This document shows positions 27,490 through 36,383 of a DNA stretch of 64,000 nt, one piece after another (the stretch's first letter is position 1; each line of letters starts with the position of its first letter). Source of the stretch: Bradyrhizobium diazoefficiens (lineage in GTDB: Bacteria; Pseudomonadota; Alphaproteobacteria; Rhizobiales; Xanthobacteraceae); NCBI RefSeq assembly GCF_016599855.1, contig NZ_CP067041.1, positions 4,216,001 through 4,280,000 on the forward strand. The letters run 5' to 3'. The notes under the pieces were generated by a model. That model was given only the letters and a program-made list of their open reading frames with translations. It was not told the DNA's origin and ran no database searches. The translations under genes and the position numbers were made by a program.

Positions 27490-28431
27490 ATGAGCCATCA
27501 CCACCTGCATTCAGGCCTCGAAACCTGCCATTGGGGTTTCTTTGAAGCCGCGCTCAAGCCCGTTCTCACCATTGCCAGCGGTGATGAGGTGACCGTCGAT
27601 ACCATCAGCGGCGGCCCGGACATACTGCCCGACCGCAGCAAGTTTCACATTCCGCCGGAGATGTTCGAAGTTCATGCCAAAAACGAACGCATGCTCCCCG
27701 GCCACATCCTCACCGGTCCGATCGCGGTCGACGGCGCCGAACCCGGCGATGTGCTGGAAGTCGAAATCCTCGACGTCCAGCTTCGGCAGGATTGGGGCTG
27801 GAATCTGATCAAGCCGCTCTCCGGCACCCTGCCCGACGATTTCCACAAGACGCGAATCCTCAACATCCCGCTCGACCGGACACGGATGGTCGCCCGCATG
27901 CCCTGGGGCCTCGACCTTCCCTTGAAGCCGTTTTTCGGCGTGATGGGCGTCGCACCGCCGCCAGCCTGGGGCCGCATCTCCTCATTGGTGCCGCGCGCCA
28001 TGGGCGGCAATCTCGACAACAAGGAGCTTGGCGCGGGCGCGACCTTGTATCTGCCGGTGTTCGTGCCGGGTGCGATGTTCTCCTGCGGCGACGGCCATGG
28101 CGTGCAAGGCGACGGCGAGGTCTGCGTCACCGCGATCGAGACCGCGTTGCAGGGCCGTTTCCGGCTGACGCTGCGCAAGGATCTCAGGCTCGACTATCCC
28201 CGCGCCGAGACGCCCACCCATTACATGACCATGGCGATGGACCCCGACCTCGACCAATGCGTGGTACGCGCGCTACGCGACATGATCGCGCTGCTTGGCG
28301 AGAAGCGAGACCTGTCGCGCGAGGACGCCTACACGCTGTGCAGTCTCGCGGCCGATCTGCGGGTGACCCAGACCGTCAATGGCTCCAAGGGTATCCATTG
28401 CATGATCGAAAAGACGATCGTGCACGGCTGA
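27490..28431 (+). CDS. Acetamidase/formamidase family protein
   Basis: This 313-residue protein of the FmdA/AmdA family (PF03069) starts at MSHHHLHSGLETCHWG. Family hallmarks include HILTGPIAVDGAEPGDVLEVEILD (about 79-102) and MFSCGDGHGVQGDGEVCVTAIE (about 197-218), which hold the presumed catalytic and metal residues. Members hydrolyse short amides such as formamide or acetamide to ammonia and the acid. No amide transporter or urea-type permease is adjacent. An upstream in-frame ATG at 27454 is less likely. A terminator follows. Confidence 0.9.
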   Translation: MSHHHLHSGLETCHWGFFEAALKPVLTIASGDEVTVDTISGGPDILPDRSKFHIPPEMFEVHAKNERMLPGHILTGPIAVDGAEPGDVLEVEILDVQLRQDWGWNLIKPLSGTLPDDFHKTRILNIPLDRTRMVARMPWGLDLPLKPFFGVMGVAPPPAWGRISSLVPRAMGGNLDNKELGAGATLYLPVFVPGAMFSCGDGHGVQGDGEVCVTAIETALQGRFRLTLRKDLRLDYPRAETPTHYMTMAMDPDLDQCVVRALRDMIALLGEKRDLSREDAYTLCSLAADLRVTQTVNGSKGIHCMIEKTIVHG

Positions 28432-28486
28432 GCCGGGCCCAACTTCCTGACCTGCTGACGCTGCACGCCGCCCGCGATTCCGCGCG

Positions 28487-28509
28487 GCGCGCTCGATCGC
28501 GCTTTTTTT
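28487..28509 (+). terminator. Intrinsic terminator after the acetamidase gene
   Basis: A 5-bp GC stem (GCGCG/CGCGC) with a 6-base loop is followed by seven T on the plus strand, about 55 bases after the stop codon. Confidence 0.65.
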
Positions 28510-28630
28510 CTCCAGCGATTCCAATGCGCTGAACTACCGTCACGGCTTGGATTTGACTTCCACCCCAGAACCTAAATAGAGTCTTAATCGTTACTTTTGT
28601 GTACCCGAGTAAGAGGCTAGCGTTCGGGCC

Positions 28631-28828
28631 ATGGCCACCGAAAAAGCCGAGACTGACCGCATTCCCGTAACCTTGGCGCTCTCGACCATCACCTACCTGG
28701 AGAAGTTGGTGAGACAGGGCACCCACGGCACCAGCGTTCCCGGCGTTGCACGGACATTGATCGAGGAAGGCATTCGTCTCGCCATCAAGGACGGGCTTTT
28801 GTCGATTCGCGACAATGGCAGGACGTGA
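28631..28828 (+). CDS. Hypothetical 65-residue protein, ribbon-helix-helix-like
   Basis: The protein starts MATEKAETDRIPVTLALS, and a short strand (RIPVTLALSTITYLEKL) is followed by two predicted helices (PGVARTLIEEGIRLAIKDGL). That order is consistent with a small DNA-binding ribbon-helix-helix fold. An AT-rich stretch upstream (28560-28610) could be its promoter. No toxin gene is adjacent; the next gene downstream is the GcrA-like regulator. The fold is inferred by eye and the function is unknown. Confidence 0.7.
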   Translation: MATEKAETDRIPVTLALSTITYLEKLVRQGTHGTSVPGVARTLIEEGIRLAIKDGLLSIRDNGRT

Positions 28829-28900
28829 GCGCGCGCCGAACGTGAGGCGGAGGGATCTCGGCGACGGTTGGTCGATTGTCGCAACCTGGGACCGCACCAA

Positions 28901-29389
28901 ATGCCTGTTCTCTCACCAACCTGGACCAACGAACGAATTGAACTCCTGAAGCTGCACTTTGAAGCCGGCCTGTCGTGCCGCGAGATCGCCGCCGATATCG
29001 GCGTCAGCCGCAATGCCGTCATTGGCAAGCTGTCGCGCCTGAATCTCACGCGCGGCCGCTCGGTCGACGAGCGCAGGCTCCAAGAAAGGCATCAGAACCG
29101 GACCAGCGCCCCGCGCGCGCCGAAAGCTGTGCCCCGTCTGCAGTTCGAAATGCTCGCCACGATCTACGGCGAGGCGGACGCGCCTGTCGCGACCGGACCG
29201 ATCGACGAAGCCAATCGCTGCTCGCTGATGGAGCTCGGCGAAAACCGCTGCCGCTGGCCGATTTCGACGCCGGGTGCGGAGGATTTCTGCTTCTGCGGCA
29301 ACGCCGCGCACGACGGCCAGCCCTATTGCGCCGGCCACAGCCGCCTCGCCTACCGGCCGAACTCCCGCGCGCGCGTCATGCGCGGCTGA
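28901..29389 (+). CDS. GcrA-family regulator, divergent paralogue
   Basis: This 162-residue protein starts at MPVLSPTWTNERIELLK. The N-terminal helix-turn-helix (WTNERIELLKLHFEAGLSCREIAADIGVSRNAVIGKL in form) matches GcrA, which reads m6A-marked promoters with sigma-70. The C-terminal segment has RCRWPISTPGAEDF followed by CxCGNA and YCAGH, the sigma-interacting and zinc-like end. Compared with canonical GcrA it lacks the Gly-Gly before the recognition helix and has LSRLNL instead of VHRLGL. It is therefore likely an accessory paralogue rather than the essential cell-cycle regulator. Confidence 0.88.
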   Translation: MPVLSPTWTNERIELLKLHFEAGLSCREIAADIGVSRNAVIGKLSRLNLTRGRSVDERRLQERHQNRTSAPRAPKAVPRLQFEMLATIYGEADAPVATGPIDEANRCSLMELGENRCRWPISTPGAEDFCFCGNAAHDGQPYCAGHSRLAYRPNSRARVMRG

Positions 29390-29418
29390 AGCGAACCGTG
29401 CCCTGCCCCACAACGAAA

Positions 29419-29446
29419 AACCTCCGGCAGGGCACTACCGGAGGTT
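29419..29446 (+). terminator. Probable terminator after the GcrA-like gene
   Basis: AACCTCCGG and CCGGAGGTT pair across a 10-base loop about 30 bases after the stop. The plus-strand T-tract is weak (TTCTT), and the minus-strand one is stronger, so it may work both ways. Confidence 0.5.
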
Positions 29447-29614
29447 CTTGGAGGCTTAGCATCAAGCTAAGAGCCGTGACTTTCGAAATCGGCTGAGAAA
29501 TTATTTAACTGATTAACTCAGGTAAGTAAATAAGATTGAGACGATCCAATCGCATAGCTCGTCTTCGTTGCTTGCGTGGGACGTTTTCTGATTTTGAGAA
29601 TCAGTGTCCTATCG

Positions 29615-29643
29615 AAAAAAGCCCCGGCGGTTGCCCGCCGGGG
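29615..29643 (-). terminator. Intrinsic terminator of the porin gene
   Basis: A 9-bp stem (CCCCGGCGG/CCGCCGGGG) with a 4-base loop is followed by C and six T on the minus strand, 27 bases after the porin stop. Confidence 0.9.
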
Positions 29644-29669
29644 TTCTCTGACCGATTTGCGATCGATGA

Positions 29670-31157
29670 TTAGAAGTTGCGCTGAGCGCGCAGCAGCATG
29701 CTGACCGAGTTCTGGTCCTTCAGCTCATACACGGCCGCCGGCTTCGCCGCGGAGGCAATGTCGGGGCTCGTGATGGCGCCCGAGTACTTCTGGTCCAGAC
29801 GCGACCAGCTCAGGTCAGCCGTGAACGCCAGGTTCTTGACCGGAGTCCACACGGTGTTGACACCGACAACCGCGAAGTTGAAGTCGGGATTACAGGTCGA
29901 ACCGGCGACAGCGATCGCAGCGAAGTTGGTGCAGATCAGGGCCTTGCCCGAATCGCCGTACTTCAGCTGGGCATAACCACCGTAGACGGCGCTCGCCCAG
30001 TTCGGGTTCCAGTTGTGGGTATAGCCACCACGGACACCCCAGGTCTTGACAGTATCGATGCCGGTACCCGTTCCAAAGACGCCGTCAGCAAGACCGGCGA
30101 AGCCGGTGCTCTGATATGCGCCCGTGCCGCTGCCGCTGAACATGAAGAAGTTCTGCGGGAAGAGGCTCTGGAAATTGTAACGAGTTGCACCGTCCGTGTA
30201 GACGGCCTGGAGGTTGATGTTGTCGCCCGCGCCGGTCGGGATGTTCTTGATCGACAAAGCGCCCTGCACAGCCCAGCCCCACTTGTCGGAAGGATGACCG
30301 CTGGCTTCCGTCAAGCCGTAGTAAGCAGTATGCAGATCGTGTCCCGCAACCGAGATCTGAGCCAGACCCCAGGCCTGGTCAACGCGGACGGCACCGAGGA
30401 TGTCGGGAGACCGCGTGCCACCCCAATCGTTGGCACCATAGACGCCCGTCACGAACTGAGCGGCCGTACCCGACGACACGTTCCAGAGGTTCGACTGACC
30501 GTTGCTCGCCGACGTCTCGTCTTGCAACGCGAGCGAAGCCGTGATGCCTTGGCCGAAGTCAGCCGTGTAGGCAGCCTGGTTCACGCCGTTGACGTGGTTG
30601 GAGCCGCCCGGAATGGTATCGGGACCGCCAGCCGGATAGCTCTGCCACGGGGCATCGAAGATCGAGACCGTGCGGCCAAAGGTGAAGCCGGCGAACTGAA
30701 TGAACGCATGGTAGAGACCGAGCGAAGCCGAACTGGCCGAGATTGCCGACGGATTGCTGCCGGTGGCATTGGACGTGTCATAGCTGAAGACCATATCGGC
30801 GTAGGTGCGAACAACGCCGTACTCGGTCGCCGTGCGGGTGTCGACGTTGAAGTCGAAACGGGCGCGGCTGTAGTAGTAGTTGGTCAGACGGTTGTTTGAC
30901 CCGCCGTTCGCACTGTTGGTGCTGTTATTGAAACCGTAGTCGCCAGTGCCGCCAAGAACGGCGTCAGCACGCAGGTAACCACCCAGCTTGATGCAGGTGT
31001 CAGTGCCGGGCATGTAGTAGAAACCTGCACCGTACAGGGAGCAGATCCTCACGTATTCGACCGCTTTGGCCTTCAACGGCAGATCAGCGGCCTGTGCTCC
31101 GCTCACAGCGATCAGAGTCGCCGCAGTGCCGAGCAAAAGGCTCTTCACCATTTTCAT
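29670..31157 (-). CDS. Outer-membrane porin (alphaproteobacterial Omp2/RopB type)
   Basis: This 495-residue beta-barrel porin (PF02530) has a signal peptide ending near AQAADLPLK (residue 23). Its opening AVEYVRICSLYGAGFYYMPG and TCIKLGGYLRAD are hallmarks of the family, including a conserved Cys pair. It ends with Phe (LLRAQRNF), the barrel-insertion signal. It is preceded by GGAGG seven bases before the ATG and a long AT-rich leader, and followed by a strong terminator, as expected for an abundant protein. It mediates diffusion of small solutes across the outer membrane. Confidence 0.96.
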   Translation of the reverse strand: MKMVKSLLLGTAATLIAVSGAQAADLPLKAKAVEYVRICSLYGAGFYYMPGTDTCIKLGGYLRADAVLGGTGDYGFNNSTNSANGGSNNRLTNYYYSRARFDFNVDTRTATEYGVVRTYADMVFSYDTSNATGSNPSAISASSASLGLYHAFIQFAGFTFGRTVSIFDAPWQSYPAGGPDTIPGGSNHVNGVNQAAYTADFGQGITASLALQDETSASNGQSNLWNVSSGTAAQFVTGVYGANDWGGTRSPDILGAVRVDQAWGLAQISVAGHDLHTAYYGLTEASGHPSDKWGWAVQGALSIKNIPTGAGDNINLQAVYTDGATRYNFQSLFPQNFFMFSGSGTGAYQSTGFAGLADGVFGTGTGIDTVKTWGVRGGYTHNWNPNWASAVYGGYAQLKYGDSGKALICTNFAAIAVAGSTCNPDFNFAVVGVNTVWTPVKNLAFTADLSWSRLDQKYSGAITSPDIASAAKPAAVYELKDQNSVSMLLRAQRNF

Positions 31158-31567
31158 TTAAAACCTCCAAGTTGCTCATTTTACGGAGATCGGACCATGA
31201 GGCCCCCCAGATCTCCGTCTCCTCATCAAATCCGCTCGGCCGCTTCGCGCTTTCGGACGCACCCGCACTCGACGCGAGGGACGTGAGCGAACCACCTGCA
31301 ACGGGACGATCGAGAACCCCCCACCGTCACGGATCAATATGCCTGCGCCGTTCCATTAATCAAAATAGTTTATTAGATAAGCTTTGTGGTTTCACTAACT
31401 CTGTGGCCGCAGCGCAACACCCAATCCGAGCCAAAATGCTGATCGGCTCATATTTGTAATTTCCGTGACACAATTACCTTGCTCTGCACTTGCGTCAGAG
31501 CAGAGTTGCGTCGACTATGCCCGTCGCGAATAACGGCCGGAAAGAACCAGCTTGCGGGAGTGACGCT
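31158..31567. promoter_or_regulatory. Divergent promoter region of porin and MarR genes
   Basis: This 410-base stretch has no convincing gene. An AT-rich block at about 31345-31465 lies between GC-richer flanks and probably holds the promoters of the strongly expressed porin (leftward) and the MarR gene (rightward). Exact promoter boxes could not be fixed by eye. Confidence 0.5.
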
Positions 31568-32074
31568 GTGTCAGCGACGAGGAAAGAAGGGGCGCGCCTC
31601 CGCTCCGTCGGCAATCTCGATATCATCAGGCGATTCACCTGGGAGATATCGTCGATCAATATGTATCTGGAGGAGCTGCGTCAGTTCTGGGCCAGGACGC
31701 TCGGCATCAGCGGACCGCAATGGCTGATCCTGATGGCGATCTCCGACCTCGACAAGGACGACGGCGTGCCCGTCAACGTGGTCTCGAAGCTCCTCCACGT
31801 CGACCCGTCCTTCGTCACCACCCAGTCCAAGCTGCTGGAGAAGAAGGGCCTGCTGCGCCGCCGCCCCTCACCGACCGACGCGCGCGTGGTTCGGCTGTCG
31901 CTGGTCGAGAAGACGCAGAAGCACATCGCGAGCCTCAACGAGCAATACAAGACGATTCGCGAATTCGTCTTCCAGGAGTTCGACGAGAACGAGCTGACGG
32001 AATTCACCACCAAGCTTGCGACCCTGAAGACCCGGCTCGAGAAAGCCTGCGTCAGGATCTCCCTCGAGTTCTGA
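31568..32074 (+). CDS. MarR-family transcriptional regulator
   Basis: The open frame extends upstream, but GTG at 31568 (protein MSATRKEGARLRSV) has GGGAG seven bases ahead and is preferred; ATG at 31517 is an alternative. The 168-residue protein has the MarR recognition region VNVVSKLLHVDPSFVTTQSKLLEKKGLL and wing RRRPSPTDARVVRLSL. It is divergent from the porin gene, which may be its target. Its ligand is unknown. Confidence 0.88.
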   Translation: MSATRKEGARLRSVGNLDIIRRFTWEISSINMYLEELRQFWARTLGISGPQWLILMAISDLDKDDGVPVNVVSKLLHVDPSFVTTQSKLLEKKGLLRRRPSPTDARVVRLSLVEKTQKHIASLNEQYKTIREFVFQEFDENELTEFTTKLATLKTRLEKACVRISLEF

Positions 32075-32107
32075 GGCAGGAATCGTGTCTCGGCTCAGAG
32101 GCCGCGC

Positions 32108-33223
32108 TCAGATCCGCTTGCCGGCGGCGCCGAGTCGTGATTCGAGCCAGTCGAAAATGTATTCGTTGGCAAGGCTCGGATTGTCAGCGTGAGCCTGCGC
32201 CGCGCCGGTCTCCGCCGCCGTAAACACCTTCAGTACGATGTCCGAGCCGCCGAGCCGGGATTTCTGCACGATCTGACGCGCCCGATCGGCCTTGAGCCAG
32301 CCGTCCTCGCCGATCGTGATCAGCACTGGACATTCGGCGCTGGAGGCCATCAGCGGCGCATGCGGCACCGGGACGATGCTGAGATCGCTCATCGCAAAAC
32401 GGCTGGCAAAGAAGGACCGTTCGTGCAGGTCCCACAGACCGCCGTCGCAGACCGCTGCGGCGAAACGCGGCTCCTGCAACACCGCACGCGCCACGAACGA
32501 AGAGCCCCACCCGTCCGCCACGATCGCAACGCGATCAAAATCGACGTCGCTGCGCAGCTCCAGATAATCCATGACGCTGCCGATCGCGCTCTCGAGGTCG
32601 CGACGCTGCAACAGCATGTCGGCGTAGTCGTCGCGCTCGTCGCCGAGCAGGTCGAGCGCCAGCATCGCGAAGCCGCGCTCGCGCGCATGCGGCGCGAGCT
32701 TGACCAAAAATTCCTCTTTGCGATGCCCGGGCTCGCCGATGCAGATCACCGTCGGAGCGCGACCGTTCGCCGATGGCGCAGGCAGGAAATAGCCCTGCAG
32801 CGCATGTCCTTCGATCCACGGGATTGTCACGATTTCGCCGGCCGGCCCACGCGCCGTGAGATAGCGGCGGGCGCATTCCTGCATCGCGAGCACCGCGACC
32901 CAGCGGCGCTCGTCGGCCGGATCGAGCGGCATCGCGGCCGCGCCGTAGTAGTTCATCGCGCGCAGCCAGTTGCGCTGCGCGGTCACCAGGTGACCTTCCG
33001 CGAACGCCGCCTCGGCGCGATGCCGGTTGGCCTGCGCAAGCCTCTTCCACTCGCGATGCCAGGACTGCTCATCGCCGCGCTTCAGCTGCCGCGCGATCAT
33101 CATGCATTCCGCGATGGTGGCGCCGCCCTCCTGAGCCGCGGTGAGCAGCCGGGTGAATTCAGCGGAGATGTCCTCTCTCTCCGGGCAGAGGATGAAATCG
33201 TCGGAGAGGCATGCGGGTATCAT
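32108..33223 (-). CDS. FrsA-like alpha/beta hydrolase lacking the nucleophile serine
   Basis: This protein of about 371 residues (start MIPACLSDDFIL) has a helical N-terminal cap and an alpha/beta-hydrolase core. It carries the GEPGHRKEEFL oxyanion-like segment and a late VLITIGEDGWLK strand. The expected GxSxG elbow aligns with DGWGS (about residue 238), placing Trp at the nucleophile. If correct, it is not a classical serine hydrolase. The family (DUF1100/FrsA-like) includes acyl-CoA cleavers and many uncharacterised proteins. It stands alone on the minus strand. Confidence 0.8.
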   Translation of the reverse strand: MIPACLSDDFILCPEREDISAEFTRLLTAAQEGGATIAECMMIARQLKRGDEQSWHREWKRLAQANRHRAEAAFAEGHLVTAQRNWLRAMNYYGAAAMPLDPADERRWVAVLAMQECARRYLTARGPAGEIVTIPWIEGHALQGYFLPAPSANGRAPTVICIGEPGHRKEEFLVKLAPHARERGFAMLALDLLGDERDDYADMLLQRRDLESAIGSVMDYLELRSDVDFDRVAIVADGWGSSFVARAVLQEPRFAAAVCDGGLWDLHERSFFASRFAMSDLSIVPVPHAPLMASSAECPVLITIGEDGWLKADRARQIVQKSRLGGSDIVLKVFTAAETGAAQAHADNPSLANEYIFDWLESRLGAAGKRI

Positions 33224-33480
33224 CGGTGCTACGCTTCGTCGTGGCATTACCCCTGTTCAAGTAAACTATTTTGGTTCGCCAACCAAGCTGCCGTGCGCCG
33301 AATGAGAGCCGTTCGAGATCACCATCGCTTGAACGTACGGTACACGTCGCATGCGTGACATTCCGGATCATCATGACGACGACGCGCGCAGGAGGGCAGG
33401 TAAAACAACCTGAGTAAAACCGTCGCACCTCTTGCGATGATAATCATCATACCTATATGCGCGCGCGATCGTTGACAGTC

Positions 33481-34452
33481 TTAGCCGAGCCGCCAGCCGA
33501 CTTCTTGCGTGAAGCTTTCGTAGAATGCGCGGTCATAGGCCTGCTCCGGCGTGGCGCGCACGCGCTCGTCAAGGCGCTTTGCATCTTCGCCCACGAGAAT
33601 GCGCCAGCGCTCCGCTTTCACGCCGTCGAGGATGATTCTGGCAGCCTGCGCGGCCGTCGTCGGCGCATTCTCCAGGAAGCTGCGGGCACGCTCGGCGAAG
33701 GCCGCCTGGACGTCGTCGTCCGACATTTTGTCAGCATCTGGCACGCCGGCCGCGACCATCCGCTTGCGGGTCAGCACGACCTCGTCGGCATTGAGACGCT
33801 CCGATCCGTCGCCGCTCTGCACCTTGCGTGAGTTGGAGACGATCGAAGTGCCGATGTGGCCGGGCATCACCACCGAGCATTTGACATGCGGCGCATGCAG
33901 GCGGAGGTCGTTGATCAGCGCTTCGGTAAAGCCTTTCACCGCGAACTTCGCCGAGCTGTAGGCGGTGTGTGGCTGGTTCATGCCGATTGACGCCCAGAAG
34001 CCGTTGACGCTGGCGGTGTTGACGATGTGAGCCTCATCCGCCTTGACCAGCATGGACAGGAAGGTGCGGACGCCGAGATAGACGCCGCCCCAGCAGATGT
34101 TGAAGGTGCGCTCCCACTGCTCGCGCGTGTTGGTGAACAGACTGCCGCCACCGCCGATGCCGGCGTTGTTGAACAGCAGATGGATCTTGTCCGTCGTCTG
34201 CTGCTCGGCAAGCTCGTCGCGAAAACGCTTGAGATGATCCTCGATCGAGACGTCGGCGACGTGCGTCGTGACGCGCAGGCCCTGCGGCAGCTTCTCGATC
34301 TCGCAGAGCCGCTTGGTCTCAGCCATGGCGGCCTCCGAGACGTCGCACATCGCGACATTGCAACCCTCGGCGACGAGCTGCCGGGCGAGCTCGCGCCCCA
34401 TCCCCGTGCCGCCACCAGTGATGACGGCGATCTTTCCTGCAAATTCCTTCAT
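33481..34452 (-). CDS. Short-chain dehydrogenase/reductase (SDR)
   Basis: This 323-residue classical SDR starts MKEFAGKIAVITGGGTGMGREL, which is the TGxxxGxG cofactor motif. NNAG lies near residue 95, and the triad S148, Y165, K169 (NTASVNGF, TAYSSAKF) is present. A C-terminal extension of about 60 residues beyond the fold includes RWRILVGEDAKRLDERVRA, seen in a subfamily of alphaproteobacterial SDRs. The substrate is unknown. The open frame extends 44 codons upstream without a sensible start. Confidence 0.91.
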   Translation of the reverse strand: MKEFAGKIAVITGGGTGMGRELARQLVAEGCNVAMCDVSEAAMAETKRLCEIEKLPQGLRVTTHVADVSIEDHLKRFRDELAEQQTTDKIHLLFNNAGIGGGGSLFTNTREQWERTFNICWGGVYLGVRTFLSMLVKADEAHIVNTASVNGFWASIGMNQPHTAYSSAKFAVKGFTEALINDLRLHAPHVKCSVVMPGHIGTSIVSNSRKVQSGDGSERLNADEVVLTRKRMVAAGVPDADKMSDDDVQAAFAERARSFLENAPTTAAQAARIILDGVKAERWRILVGEDAKRLDERVRATPEQAYDRAFYESFTQEVGWRLG

Positions 34453-34892
34453 GGGACTTCGGCCCCTCCCCTTATCGGTCAGTTTCTTCGCGCGCCATTT
34501 TGCGGTCCGCGCGCGAAATGTAGCAGCGTAGCATCCACGCGCAAAAGCGATCGGCAGCGATCGACAATCCTTATTTCGGCGCACGGCTTATTCCGCCGCG
34601 GATCCAAGGTCACACTCGACCTGTAGGCGCCGCTTGCGACAAAAGCACCCTCCGGGCGCGCAGCGTCGCGACTCGGTGCGAGCGCCCTCGCCGTGGCTCT
34701 GCAGTCACAGGTCAAACGCGACCGTCGGGTTCTCCGTAGTTCCCCGGCTTCGGTTCAAGGGCAACTTTTTTACAATCCGAATCGTCGCATGGGAGCGCTG
34801 AGTCGGCCAGCCTGCGTATCGTTTCCGACACAGGCTTTGGCACTCGGCTTGCTTCCTCCTCGTGGTCAGAAACTACCGATGAGGTGATCGAA
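34453..34892. other. Intergenic stretch, 440 bases, no gene seen
   Basis: It lies between the divergent starts of the SDR gene and a small membrane-like gene and presumably holds both promoters. Short open frames here lack ribosome sites and coding character. No RNA gene or repeat is recognised. Confidence 0.45.
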
Positions 34893-35132
34893 ATGTTCAT
34901 AACCATCGTTGCCGTGCTCTGCCGGCTTGGTGCAGCTACCTCAGGCAACTGCGTCGAGGAGATCGTGACCGACAGCAATATGACGCCCGATATGTCGATG
35001 ATGGCCTGCGCAGTCGGTGCACAGGCGCCCTTAGCGAAATGGATGGGCGAGGATCCGATCTATCACGCCAACTGGCGCCTCGAGCGCTACAAATGCGTGC
35101 CGGGCCACTACGAGATCAAGAGCCACGCCTAA
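34893..35132 (+). CDS. Hypothetical small Cys-containing protein
   Basis: The ATG at 34893 has GAGG eight bases before it and is preferred to GTG at 34884. The 79-residue protein has a short hydrophobic N-terminus (MFITIVAVLCRLGAATSG) and four Cys (about residues 9, 19, 43, 68), which suggests an exported, disulfide-bonded or metal-bound protein. Its C-terminal half is Trp/Tyr-containing and charged. I do not recognise a family. Confidence 0.7.
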   Translation: MFITIVAVLCRLGAATSGNCVEEIVTDSNMTPDMSMMACAVGAQAPLAKWMGEDPIYHANWRLERYKCVPGHYEIKSHA

Positions 35133-35245
35133 GGCTCCGCAAAATTACGCCGACCGAGGAAACGCCCAGGGCCGCCCTTTCCCCGCGCGAGCTTGCAGCG
35201 CCAGCCCCAACGCCGCGTCGCGTGTGACACTAGTCACATCTTTCC

Positions 35246-35988
35246 CTACGCCACCGCACGCAGGATCACCGCATGCGCCTTGCGCCCCTCCGGCGTCGGC
35301 ATCAGCGCATGATTATGCGGCTGATCCCGTAACAGATGCAGCTCGACCGATACGCCTGCCGCCCTCGCCCGCTCGGCGAGATCCACGCTGTCGGGATAGA
35401 GCAGATCGCGCGTGCCCGAGAAGATCGTCATCGGCGCAAGCGAACGGAAAGTGCCGTTGAGCGGGCTGACGAAGGGATGGCCGACATCGAGCTCGCCGGC
35501 ATAGAGCCGCCCCGCCTCGATGATGCCCGGGATATCCTGGATCGGGTCGCGCGCAGCGATCTCGACCTGCTCCGGACGACTGATCGACGCATCAGCGGCT
35601 GGCGAGATCAGCACCAGCCGGTTCGGCTGCCGATGGCCGCGATCGCGCAGCCATTGGCAGGCAGCAAGCGCGAGGCCCGCGCCGGCGGAATTGCCGACCA
35701 CCGTGACCTTTGCGGGCCCCGCATCCTCCAGCAGCATCCGCAACAGTTCGGCCGTCGCCGGCACCACGTCCTTCGCCGTTGGCGCGCGGCGCCAGTGGAT
35801 AGATCGGCACGACGCAAACGACGCCGGCCTTGCGCGTCATCTGGCCGACGAAGCGCCAATGCGCTGGCACGATCTCGTTGATGTAGCCGCCGCCATGCAG
35901 GAACATGACGAAGTTGCAGCCGTCATGGCCCGACGACGGCGCGGTGTAATAGACCGGCCGGCCGCCAATCTTGGTCAGCGTCGCACTT
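35246..35988 (-). pseudogene. Alpha/beta hydrolase fold-3 esterase, truncated and frameshifted
   Basis: Two overlapping minus-strand frames together encode an HSL-type esterase. The 5' frame has the oxyanion motif MFLHGGGY and VVPIYPLAPRA; the 3' frame has the nucleophile elbow GNSAGAG, a late acid in SGTRDLLYPD, and LRDQPHNHALM with the catalytic His. A one-base gain at about 35780 breaks the frame between APRA and TAKDVV. The N-terminus is also missing, since an in-frame TGA lies just ahead of the surviving segment near 35990. The remnant is probably inactive unless the 3' fragment is translated alone. Confidence 0.85.
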
Positions 35989-36078
35989 CAAGAACGCGTG
36001 CGTGAATCCTTGGAGGGGTTGAATCCTGCGCAGAAGTCCTACCTATCGGGCATGCGGAATACCTGAGAAAGTCAGTTG

Positions 36079-36318
36079 ATGAAATCACCAGAGTGGAAGG
36101 GAATAGCTCTCGCCTCAGCGGTTGCGTTGGTGTCAGTATCCCTTTTGGCAGCTGACGCGCTCCTGGACCTGAACCCCAACGCGTTGGTCAAACGCCTGGA
36201 AAACGTGCAAGCCTCCTTCGTGGAGACGATGGCGCACCATCAACTCGCCTTCGCCGTTCCGACATGGGCTCGCGGCAAGGCCCGCGCGGATCAGGAATGT
36301 CCGCGCAGCCGATGCTGA
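36079..36318 (+). CDS. Hypothetical small protein with signal/anchor helix
   Basis: This 79-residue frame starts MKSPEWKGIALASAVALVSV, with a hydrophobic N-terminal segment (about 8-26) and a charged remainder. There is only a weak GAGAAAG ribosome site. It lies in the segment between the truncated esterase and tRNA-Pro, which looks like a patch of acquired or rearranged DNA. It may be a real short secreted protein or a broken remnant; the odd C-terminus (DQECPRSRC) favours caution. Confidence 0.4.
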   Translation: MKSPEWKGIALASAVALVSVSLLAADALLDLNPNALVKRLENVQASFVETMAHHQLAFAVPTWARGKARADQECPRSRC

Positions 36319-36383
36319 TTGCCGGTCACGGACAACTTGCCGATCCGCAACCACGCAAGCATTGGATCAATCTCTGAAGAAAA

